From JALZHR01 sp036389695 (GTDB lineage Bacteria; Acidobacteriota; Blastocatellia; Pyrinomonadales; Pyrinomonadaceae), in NCBI GenBank assembly GCA_036389695.1, contig DASVWG010000109.1:1-30472 (forward strand): 30,472 nt of DNA, given 5' to 3'. Made by a program: the position numbers and the translations under genes. The notes beneath the pieces were generated by a model. It was not told where the DNA came from, did not search any database, and saw only the letters and a program-made list of their open reading frames with translations. Every line of letters begins with the position of its first letter. Positions within the stretch are counted from its first letter, which is position 1. This document shows positions 25,281-30,472 of the stretch, one piece after another.

Positions 25281-26447
25281 ATGAACAACGGCAGATTTGA
25301 ACCAAAAGCGGAACACAAATTCACCTTCGGTCTGTGGACGGTCGGCAATCCGGGCGCAGACCCGTTCGGCGCGGCGGTCAGGGAAAAACTCAATCCGACG
25401 GAAATCGTGCGATTGCTGGCGGAAGTCGGCGCATACGGCGTGAATTTCCACGACAACGACCTGGTGCCGATTGACGCGACGAATGCCGAGCGCGACCGGA
25501 TTGTTAAAGATTTCAGAAAAGCCTGCGAAGAAAACAATCTGAAAGTTCCGATGGCGACAGTCAATTTGTTTTACGACCCGGTTTTTCGCGACGGCGCGTT
25601 TACGGCAAACGACGCGCGCGTTCGCGCCTACGCCGTGCAGAAAACGATGCGGGCGATGGATTTGGGCGCGGAATTCGGCGCGGAAACTTTTGTTTTATGG
25701 GGTGGGCGCGAAGGCGTGGAAACAGACGCCTGCCGCAAAACCGAAGACGCCATCAAGCGTTTTCGTGAAGCTCTCGATTATCTGTGCGAATACAATATTT
25801 CGCAAAATTACAAATACAAATTCGCGCTCGAAGCCAAACCGAACGAGCCGCGCGCCGATATTTATTTTGCGACGACCGGAGCTTATCTGGCTTTTATCGA
25901 AACTCTGGAACACAAGGAAATGGTCGGCGTCAACCCGGAAGTCGCGCACGAGCAGATGCCCGGATTGAATATGATGCACGCGGTCGCGCAGGCTTGGGAA
26001 GCGGGAAAACTTTTTCACATCGATTTGAACGACCAGGTTCCCGGGCGTTATGACCAGGATTTGCGTTTCGGCTCGGCAAATCCGAAAGCGGCGTTCTGGC
26101 TCGTCAAATTTCTCGAAGACGTCGGCTACGAAGGAATGCGCCATTTCGACGCGCACGCTTATCGCACGGAAGATTACGAAGGCGTTAAAGACTTTGCGCG
26201 CGGTTGTATGCGGACTTATCTGATTCTGAAAGACAAAGCCGAGCGCTGGAACAATCACGAGGAAATCCAATCCATCCTGGCGGAAATCGAGCAGACGAAT
26301 AAAGCATACAAAATCGGCAAATTCAGCGTGGAAAATTCGGCGGACTTGTTAGCCGGTGAATTCGACCGTCAGGAGCTTTCATCAAAAGGATTAAGATACG
26401 AGCGGCTCGACCAGTTAACGATGGACATTCTGCTCGGCGTCGAATAG
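25281..26447 (+). CDS. xylA: Xylose isomerase, class I (actinobacterial-type)
   Basis: A 388-aa cytoplasmic enzyme converting D-xylose to D-xylulose with two divalent metal ions. It is of the short (about 390-aa) class I type known from Streptomyces/Actinoplanes, and residues align with a constant +3 offset: His57 (NFHDND), Lys186 and Glu184 (ALEAKPNEPRAD), Glu220 and His223 (GVNPEVAHEQM), Asp248 (FHIDLNDQ), Asp290 (RHFDAHAYRTED). All metal and ring-opening residues are intact. A strong Shine-Dalgarno (GAGGAG) precedes the ATG. With xylB it channels xylose into the pentose phosphate pathway. The class I form contrasts with the longer class II enzyme of most Gram-negative bacteria. Confidence 0.96.
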   Translation: MNNGRFEPKAEHKFTFGLWTVGNPGADPFGAAVREKLNPTEIVRLLAEVGAYGVNFHDNDLVPIDATNAERDRIVKDFRKACEENNLKVPMATVNLFYDPVFRDGAFTANDARVRAYAVQKTMRAMDLGAEFGAETFVLWGGREGVETDACRKTEDAIKRFREALDYLCEYNISQNYKYKFALEAKPNEPRADIYFATTGAYLAFIETLEHKEMVGVNPEVAHEQMPGLNMMHAVAQAWEAGKLFHIDLNDQVPGRYDQDLRFGSANPKAAFWLVKFLEDVGYEGMRHFDAHAYRTEDYEGVKDFARGCMRTYLILKDKAERWNNHEEIQSILAEIEQTNKAYKIGKFSVENSADLLAGEFDRQELSSKGLRYERLDQLTMDILLGVE

Positions 26448-26497
26448 AAGATTTTTCCGCCGCCGCCGGAAGACGAAATTTTGCGAGGAAGAAATTT

Positions 26498-27277
26498 ATG
26501 AAGCGCTTGACGGGTTGTCTTTTTTTAACGCTTATTGTCTGGGCGACGCCTTTTTTCGCCCAGACCGCGCCGACCGACGCCGCAGACTGCCGCGAAGAAA
26601 AAATTAAAATCGAGCGCTACGAAAAACAGTTGAACGATTGGGCGCAGCTCGCGCGTTACCGCGAAGCCAACGCCAAATTACAGCCGCCCGCCGCGAACGA
26701 AAATCGGGTAGTTTTTCTGGGCGATTCGATAACCGACATCTGGAATCTGGCGGAATATTTTCCCGGCAAGTCTTACGTCAATCGCGGCATCAGCGGGCAA
26801 ACCACACCGCAGATGCTCGTCCGCTTTCGGCAGGACGTCATTGATTTGAAACCGAAAGCGGTCGTCATTTTAGCCGGAACAAACGATATTGCCGGAAACA
26901 CGGGACCGATGACGCTCGAAGACATCGCGCAAAACCTTAAGTCGATGGTCGAGCTGGCGAAAGCCAATCGCATCCGCGTCGTTCTGGCGTCCGTGCTGCC
27001 GGTCAATGACCGCGTAAAAAATAAGCAGGGCAATTTATTTATCCAAACAAAAAAACGTCCGAACGAAAAAATCCGGGCGCTGAATGACTGGATAAAAAAC
27101 TACGCGGCGGAAAACGATTTAATTTATCTGGATTATTATTCCGCCACGGTCGATGCCGAAGGCACGCTCAAAGACGGCGTCAGCTACGACGGTCTGCACC
27201 CGGACGCCGCCGGCTATAAAGTGATGAAAACGCTGGCTGAAGAAGCGATTGCGAAAGCTTTGCGAATGAAAAGATGA
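26498..27277 (+). CDS. Secreted SGNH/GDSL hydrolase (carbohydrate esterase-like)
   Basis: A 259-aa exported esterase of the SGNH fold. The signal peptide covers 1-21 (TPFFA-Q). All four blocks are present: block I VVFLGDSITD with Ser77, block II GISGQT with Gly100, block III AGTNDI with Asn129, and block V DGLHPDAAGY with Asp231/His234. The family removes acyl groups, often acetyl from sugars. Placement 50 bases after xylA, in the same orientation and with a GAGGAAG ribosome site, suggests deacetylation of xylan or mannan oligomers, which would let the GH enzymes proceed. That substrate is inferred, since SGNH enzymes are diverse. Confidence 0.9.
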   Translation: MKRLTGCLFLTLIVWATPFFAQTAPTDAADCREEKIKIERYEKQLNDWAQLARYREANAKLQPPAANENRVVFLGDSITDIWNLAEYFPGKSYVNRGISGQTTPQMLVRFRQDVIDLKPKAVVILAGTNDIAGNTGPMTLEDIAQNLKSMVELAKANRIRVVLASVLPVNDRVKNKQGNLFIQTKKRPNEKIRALNDWIKNYAAENDLIYLDYYSATVDAEGTLKDGVSYDGLHPDAAGYKVMKTLAEEAIAKALRMKR

Positions 27278-27486
27278 TTTCTCGAATCTGTGGAAAGTGA
27301 ATCGTTCATTACCGCCAACAAAGCCTTTTTTCAAAATTACCGTTCATTATTTTTCTCTCCGCGAAAAATCACGCCTGCCCGTCAATTTAAAAATCATCGC
27401 CGCCCGAAATTGAATTGATACTTTTCCGGTTTATTTCTCGCGTTACACTTTACAGGCAAAAAATTGTCTGAATGTATGTCTCTATA

Positions 27487-27506
27487 AGGCGTATAAACAT
27501 ACGCCT
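27487..27506. promoter_or_regulatory. 20-base palindrome just upstream of the 138-aa gene
   Basis: Perfect arms AGGCGTAT / ATACGCCT with a 4-base centre, ending 21 bases before the ATG and immediately before the ribosome site. It may be an operator or a small leader hairpin controlling access to AAAGGAG. A TTTACA (27449-27454) upstream has no -10 at a standard spacing. Confidence 0.45.
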
Positions 27507-27527
27507 ATATATAAAGGAGTAAAAATT

Positions 27528-27944
27528 ATGAAAAAAACAGTTACGCAATTATTTTTATTAATCGTTTTGACAATGGGCTTGGTCGGAATCACGCGCGCCG
27601 CCAGCGCTTCGGAATACCGGGCGCACATTCCGTTTGATTTTACCGTCGGCGAAAAATCATTCCGCGCGGGCGATTACTCAATCACTTTCGCGAATCTAAC
27701 TTCAAGCCAGAGAAGATTGATTATCCGCTCTGCCGACGGCAAGGAAGCCGCGCTCGTCGTGGTCATGCCGAAAGAAACCACTAAACAACTAAAAAATTCC
27801 GTACTCGTCTTCGACGTTTCTGACGACCGGTATTCTCTGGCGGAGATAAAAACAAACCAGTTAAGCGCAGAGCTTTACCAGACGAAAAGCGAGGAAAAAT
27901 TAGCCAAAAACTCGCCGCGCGTCGAATTGGCTCTGACAAATTAA
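27528..27944 (+). CDS. Small secreted HIPFDF-type conserved protein, function unknown
   Basis: A 138-aa protein with a signal peptide (about 1-25, GITRAAS). It then has the conserved pattern YRAHIPFDFTVGEKSFRAGDYSITF (from residue 30), which I recognise from many small secreted Acidobacteriota proteins of unknown function. The rest is predicted beta-rich, with a run of IIRSADGKEAALVVVMP, and ends in a Lys/Glu/Ser-rich tail. No catalytic residues stand out and there are no cysteines. AAAGGAG lies eight bases before the ATG, a strong translation signal. It stands alone: 250 bases after the esterase and closed by a long hairpin, so it is probably a separate transcript. Confidence 0.85.
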   Translation: MKKTVTQLFLLIVLTMGLVGITRAASASEYRAHIPFDFTVGEKSFRAGDYSITFANLTSSQRRLIIRSADGKEAALVVVMPKETTKQLKNSVLVFDVSDDRYSLAEIKTNQLSAELYQTKSEEKLAKNSPRVELALTN

Positions 27945-27959
27945 AAACCGTATAAAATT

Positions 27960-28009
27960 TCAAACAGTAAATCGGACGCAAGCTTAAAATCGTCCGATTT
28001 ATTGTTTGA
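27960..28009 (+). terminator. Long stem-loop after the 138-aa gene
   Basis: Arms of 19 bases (27960-27978 and 27991-28009) pair at 18 positions plus one G-U wobble around a 12-base loop, starting 15 bases after the stop codon. The U-rich part lies inside the stem rather than after it, so it may act as a terminator, an mRNA 3'-end stabiliser, or both. Confidence 0.6.
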
Positions 28010-28097
28010 CTTTGCCGTAAGCTCGAAGATATCGAAATATATCCGCCGCGATAATTGTCAATCTTTAGCTTTCGATACGCTGATTGAATAAACAACA

Positions 28098-28125
28098 GGT
28101 TTTGTTGTATAGCCCAGCAAAAGTC
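28098..28125. promoter_or_regulatory. Second copy of the ROK-type palindromic operator
   Basis: Positions 28100-28124 match 17034-17058 at 22 of 25 bases, with the same 7-9-7 layout (TTTTGTT, 9 bases, GCAAAAG). On the plus strand TTGAAT (28084-28089), 18 bases and TATAGC (28108-28113) could be a promoter overlapped by the site, as at the TonB gene. It is about 580 bases ahead of xylF. Confidence 0.6.
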
Positions 28126-28165
28126 AGGCTGAGAAATTAGCATTCCAGCCTCAAAAGTCACACTG

Positions 28166-28257
28166 AAAATTAAAGTTTCAACCGCTTTCGTGAAATAAAA
28201 TACGGCTCTCCGAGTCGCCTCAAATTTTTAGCATAGCCAAAATTAAAGTTTCAGCCG
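28166..28257 (+). repeat. Pair of 19-base direct repeats
   Basis: AAAATTAAAGTTTCA followed by A or G and CCG occurs at 28166-28184 and 28239-28257, 18 of 19 identical and 73 bases apart (about seven helical turns). The second copy abuts the TTAGCATAGCCAA site. A paired activator site or a short duplication are both possible. Confidence 0.5.
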
Positions 28258-28450
28258 GAACGGTAAATCATCCGGCGTAATTTCCGAAAAGCCTTTTATG
28301 TCGAGGTCGCGAGACAAATTTGTTTGCCGGCGCAGCAAATAATGCTTGAAGAATCTCGATTGATAAAATAGAATGATTTAGCAATACACTAAGTTTTTCA
28401 ATAAAAATAAGATTGGTCATTTTGATTAAGCGGAAATAATGCTGACTCGT

Positions 28451-28477
28451 AAACTTTTGTCCGCCGCAACAACAAAC
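28451..28477. promoter_or_regulatory. Possible third, degenerate TTTTGT/AACAAA operator
   Basis: AAACTTTTGT (28451-28460) is identical to ten bases of the left arm at 17030-17039, and AACAAA follows at the same 9-base spacing (28471-28476). The centre and the outer bases differ. Location, about 230 bases ahead of xylF, favours regulation, but chance is not excluded. Confidence 0.3.
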
Positions 28478-28510
28478 CTGCGTCCCGAATGGAGAGCCTC
28501 TTCTTTCAGC

Positions 28511-28528
28511 GCTGCTTCGGCAGCAGTT
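28511..28528 (+). terminator. Small hairpin with T run upstream of xylF
   Basis: GCTGC-TTCG-GCAGC (28511-28524), a stable UUCG-type tetraloop stem, followed by AGTTTT. It could terminate or attenuate transcription coming from the distal operator/promoter at about 28100 before it reaches xylF. Confidence 0.45.
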
Positions 28529-28538
28529 TTCTCACTAA

Positions 28539-28608
28539 TGAAACGCTATAAAAATCAAAAATATTTATTTGGATAGCAGCCGTCATATAGAAGACAGATA
28601 GCGTTTCA
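28539..28608. repeat. 11-base inverted repeat with 48-base spacer ahead of xylF
   Basis: TGAAACGCTAT (28539-28549) and its exact complement (28598-28608) flank a 48-base AT-rich stretch, about 100-165 bases before the xylF start. Arm-to-arm distance is about 59 bases. Two half-sites for a looping regulator, or a long stem, are both possible. Confidence 0.5.
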
Positions 28609-28705
28609 GAAAGAAACAAATAGAAATCGCCGGTCAATCCGCCTCTGAAAAACATGGCGGAAGGTACAAGGTTATGAGTAAGGCTTAAGTTAAGGAGCAA
28701 AGTTG

Positions 28706-29803
28706 ATGAAAAAAATCGTAAGTTTTATTTATTTAGGATTGGTTTTGGCGGTGTTTGCGTCAGTTTCATGCGTAAATCAATCTCAAAACACAGCTAATAA
28801 CGCAGCGAATTCAGGAAATTCGACGTCTGACTCGAATCGCAAAATCAAGATAGGTTTTGCGATGGCGACGGTCAAGGAAGAACGCTGGCAGCGCGACCGC
28901 GACGCCTTTGAAGCACACTGCAAAAAGATGAACGTCGAGTGTGTGGTGACGGTCGCCAACAACGACGCCAGCCGCCAGTCGAACGATGTCGATAACTTAT
29001 TAACGCAAAAAGTCGATGTCCTCGTCATCGCGCCGCACGACGCGACGCAGGCAGCGACGATGGTTGACAAAGCCAAAGCGCAGGGAACTCCGGTCATTAG
29101 TTACGACCGCCTGATAAATTCCGACAAAATCGACGTTTACATCTCGCACCAGGTGCCGGTCATCGGCAGAAAAATCGCCGAATACGCGCTGCAAAAAGCT
29201 CCCGAAGGAAATTACGTCATGGTTTACGGCGCGGGAACCGACAATAACGCGCATATTATGAAAAAAGAACAGCTTGCCGTTTTGCAGTCGGCAATCGACA
29301 GCGGCAAAATCAAAATCGTCGCCGACAACTTCATCACCGATTGGAAGCCGGACGAAGCTTTAAAAATGGCGGAAAACGCGTTGACGCAAAATGGCGACAA
29401 TATTAAAGCTTTCATAGTCTCAAACGACGGGATGGCGGGCGGCGTGGTGTCGGCACTTGAAAAACGCGGCTTGGCGGGCAAAATTCTCGTCACCGGGCAG
29501 GACGCCGAAATCAGCGCGCTGCAGCGCATCGCCGAAGGCAAACAGTCGATGACCGTCTACAAACCGATTATTCCGCTCGCCAACGGCGCGGTCGAAGCCG
29601 CGATAAAACTGGCGAAAAAAGAGCCTCTGACCGAAGCGAAACCATTTATGAACGACGTTATCAAAAAAGAAGTGCCGTCGATTCTGCTCGAAGTGCAGAC
29701 CGTGGATAAGGACAATCTAATGACGACCGTCATCAAAGACGGTTTTGCCAAATTCGAAGACGTTTACAAAAACGTTCCGGCTGACCAGCGTCCGAAACAA
29801 TAG
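28706..29803 (+). CDS. xylF: Xylose-type ABC transporter substrate-binding lipoprotein
   Basis: A 365-aa periplasmic binding protein of the XylF/RbsB type-I fold, delivering a pentose to an ABC permease. ATG 28706 is chosen over the in-frame TTG at 28703 because AAGGAG lies eight bases upstream. The signal ends in a weak lipobox (ASVSC, Cys22) followed by a Ser/Asn-rich tether (to about 47), so it is probably a lipoprotein. Motifs are KIGFAMATVKEERWQRDRDAF, DVLVIAPHDATQAATMVDKA, GTPVISYDRLINS, and VTGQDAEISALQRIAEGKQSM, close to E. coli XylF. No permease (XylH) or complete ATPase (XylG) follows; only the first 28 codons of a xylG-like gene remain, so the system must be completed from elsewhere or is broken. 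Confidence 0.92.
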   Translation: MKKIVSFIYLGLVLAVFASVSCVNQSQNTANNAANSGNSTSDSNRKIKIGFAMATVKEERWQRDRDAFEAHCKKMNVECVVTVANNDASRQSNDVDNLLTQKVDVLVIAPHDATQAATMVDKAKAQGTPVISYDRLINSDKIDVYISHQVPVIGRKIAEYALQKAPEGNYVMVYGAGTDNNAHIMKKEQLAVLQSAIDSGKIKIVADNFITDWKPDEALKMAENALTQNGDNIKAFIVSNDGMAGGVVSALEKRGLAGKILVTGQDAEISALQRIAEGKQSMTVYKPIIPLANGAVEAAIKLAKKEPLTEAKPFMNDVIKKEVPSILLEVQTVDKDNLMTTVIKDGFAKFEDVYKNVPADQRPKQ

Positions 29804-29813
29804 AAGTTTAGCG

Positions 29814-29903
29814 AGTTGACTGGAAGTTGACTGAGTTGACTGAGTTCGGAAGATTCTTTCAAACTCGGTCAACTCAGTCAACTCAGTCAACTTCCAGTCA
29901 ACT
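29814..29903. repeat. 90-base palindrome with tandem 9-base units between xylF and the xylG remnant
   Basis: Two perfect 33-base arms (29814-29846 and 29871-29903) separated by 24 bases. Each arm is itself repetitive: GTTGACTGG, AA, GTTGACTGA, GTTGACTGA, GTT. It starts 11 bases after the xylF stop and ends exactly at the base before the xylG-like ATG. Transcribed, it would make a very stable hairpin. It looks like an inserted repeat element rather than an ordinary terminator, as no T run follows. Confidence 0.9.
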
Positions 29904-29990
29904 ATGAATCCGCTTTTAGAAATGCGTTTCATCACGAAAGAATTTTCAGGCGTTAAGGCTTCAGACGGCGTCACTTTCGACTTCAGGTAA
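29904..29990 (+). pseudogene. xylG-like ABC ATPase remnant (first 28 codons only)
   Basis: ATG 29904 opens MNPLLEMRFITKEFSGVKAS followed by DGVTFDFR and a TAA at 29988-29990. This matches the opening of sugar ABC ATPases of the XylG/RbsA/MglA class (LLEM-x-x-ITK-x-F-x-G-VKA-x-D-x-V), which continue with GE...GENGAGKST. Here the Walker A and everything after are missing in all frames that I checked. Position directly after xylF confirms the identity. It is a deletion remnant in place, or an assembly collapse at the adjacent palindrome. No xylH-like sequence is visible in the 160 bases that follow. Confidence 0.8.
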
Positions 29991-30154
29991 CGGAAAATTT
30001 CTTCTCACTAAAATTTAAAAAGCAATTCCTGCGTCGCGAAGAATAATTTATTGAACATCGTCGTTTTGATTGAACGGCTGGCAGGTTTCGGAAAGACGAT
30101 TAAATTGCATTCTCACGGAAATATTGAAATTAACTTTCTTGGGAGAATTTATTG

Positions 30155-30472
30155 ATGAAAATTTCTGTAATTCGTTTAATTATTTTTCTATTTTCCTGTT
30201 TTTTATTTCAAAATATTGTTTCTGCCCAGCAAGCGGCGGCGTCTTTAACCGGCGTTATAACCGACCAGAACGGAGCGGTCGTGCAGGGCGTGAGCGTGAC
30301 GGCAACCAGCAAATCGACGAACCTGCGGCGCACCGTTTCGACCGATGACGAAGGCGTTTTCGTGATTTCAAATTTGCCGGTCGGCGATTATGAAATAAAG
30401 GTTTCGGCGCGGGGTTTTAAGATATTAACTCTGGACTCGGTGCGGCTCAGCGTCGGGCAGACTCAAACCGTG
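30155..30472 (+). CDS. TonB-dependent receptor, N-terminal part only (runs off window)
   Basis: ATG 30155 with GGGAG nine bases upstream opens a signal peptide (MKISVIRLIIFLFSCFLF...SAQ, 1-25). A carboxypeptidase-regulatory-like domain follows: SLTGVITDQNGAVVQGVSVT, RRTVSTDDEGVFVISNLPVG and DYEIKVSARGFK. This is the same start architecture as the receptor at 13187, and 106 codons are present to the window edge. By analogy it is a large Oar-like outer-membrane receptor, but plug and barrel are not in view. It follows the truncated xylose ABC genes in the same direction, so TonB-type import may serve the same cluster. Confidence 0.85.
   Translation, partial: MKISVIRLIIFLFSCFLFQNIVSAQQAAASLTGVITDQNGAVVQGVSVTATSKSTNLRRTVSTDDEGVFVISNLPVGDYEIKVSARGFKILTLDSVRLSVGQTQTV

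Larger units (their letters stand above)
27945..28705. other. Long non-coding region ahead of xylF, rich in repeats
   Basis: About 760 bases with no credible gene. From left to right it holds the terminator-like stem (27960-28009), the second ROK-type palindrome (28098-28125), two 19-base direct repeats (28166-28184, 28239-28257), a TTAGCATAGCCAA site (28228-28240), a weaker TTTTGT/AACAAA pair (28451-28477), a small hairpin with T run (28511-28528), an 11-base inverted repeat (28539-28608), a 6-base hairpin (28638-28661) and the xylF ribosome site. This is unusually dense regulation, or the scar of lost genes. Confidence 0.55.

Noticed and set aside
27303..27349. CGTTCATTA repeated at 27303 and 27341
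   Set aside because: Nine bases in AT-rich sequence, without palindromic or promoter context; not distinguishable from chance.
28506..28700. 64-codon minus-strand frame in the region before xylF
   Set aside because: No ribosome site, no domain, and it overlaps the inverted repeat and xylF leader; composition looks non-coding.
30052..30155. Short frame without ATG ending in TGA that overlaps the TonB ATG
   Set aside because: Only TTG starts, no ribosome site and no similarity to xylG or xylH that I can see; kept as non-coding.
30070..30348. 92-codon plus-strand frame crossing the start of the second TonB receptor
   Set aside because: The receptor frame from 30155 has a signal peptide, a carboxypeptidase-regulatory domain and a good Shine-Dalgarno; the other frame shows none.

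Overview
The window looks like part of an Acidobacteriota chromosome, most plausibly a Blastocatellia/Pyrinomonadaceae-type heterotroph. The evidence is a giant Oar-like TonB-dependent receptor with an N-terminal carboxypeptidase-regulatory domain (and the start of a second one), paired CRTAC1 (FG-GAP/ASPIC-UnbV) proteins with TPR partners, a small secreted protein with the HIPFDF-x-VG signature common in that phylum, and a dense set of exported glycoside hydrolases. The lineage is inferred from gene content, not measured. I see no rRNA, tRNA, CRISPR array, transposase or phage gene.

Layout, left half (minus strand, read right to left). A TonB receptor (13187-16753) ends at a strong hairpin terminator (13127-13168). 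Just downstream, a perfect TATAAT box precedes an operon of two exported TPR proteins and two CRTAC1 propeller proteins with overlapping or nearly touching ends (13072 to 5722), followed by a small charged secreted protein (5009-5662). A separate promoter (about 4878-4906) then drives GH3, GH5 and a GH20 that runs off the left edge. All of these proteins carry export signals.

Layout, right half. A ROK-family regulator (17179-18369, minus) is divergent from a plus-strand hemicellulose/xylose cluster: GH2 beta-mannosidase, GH3 beta-xylosidase/glucosidase, xylulokinase (xylB), class I xylose isomerase (xylA) and an SGNH esterase. After a 250-base gap comes a 138-aa secreted protein of the HIPFDF family, then a 760-base non-coding stretch rich in inverted and direct repeats, then a xylose-type sugar-binding lipoprotein (xylF). 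Directly after xylF lies a near-perfect 90-base palindrome and then only the first 28 codons of a xylG-like ATPase: the ABC transporter is truncated here. The window closes inside the start of a second TonB receptor.

How it fits together. Secreted GH5/GH3/GH2/GH20 enzymes and the esterase would cut and deacetylate hemicellulose (mannan/xylan) and amino-sugar polymers. The TonB receptors would import oligomers, xylA/xylB would feed xylose into the pentose phosphate pathway, and the ROK protein would sense the sugar. Regulation is partly readable: a 29-base palindrome of the TTTGTT/AACAAA type used by ROK regulators overlaps the -10 of a TTGACA promoter ahead of the TonB receptor, and a 22-of-25 identical copy lies in the long region ahead of xylF. 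The least explained parts are the TPR-TPR-CRTAC1-CRTAC1 operon beside the receptor, the 90-base palindrome with its xylG stump, and an 11-codon leader ORF overlapping the TonB start codon.
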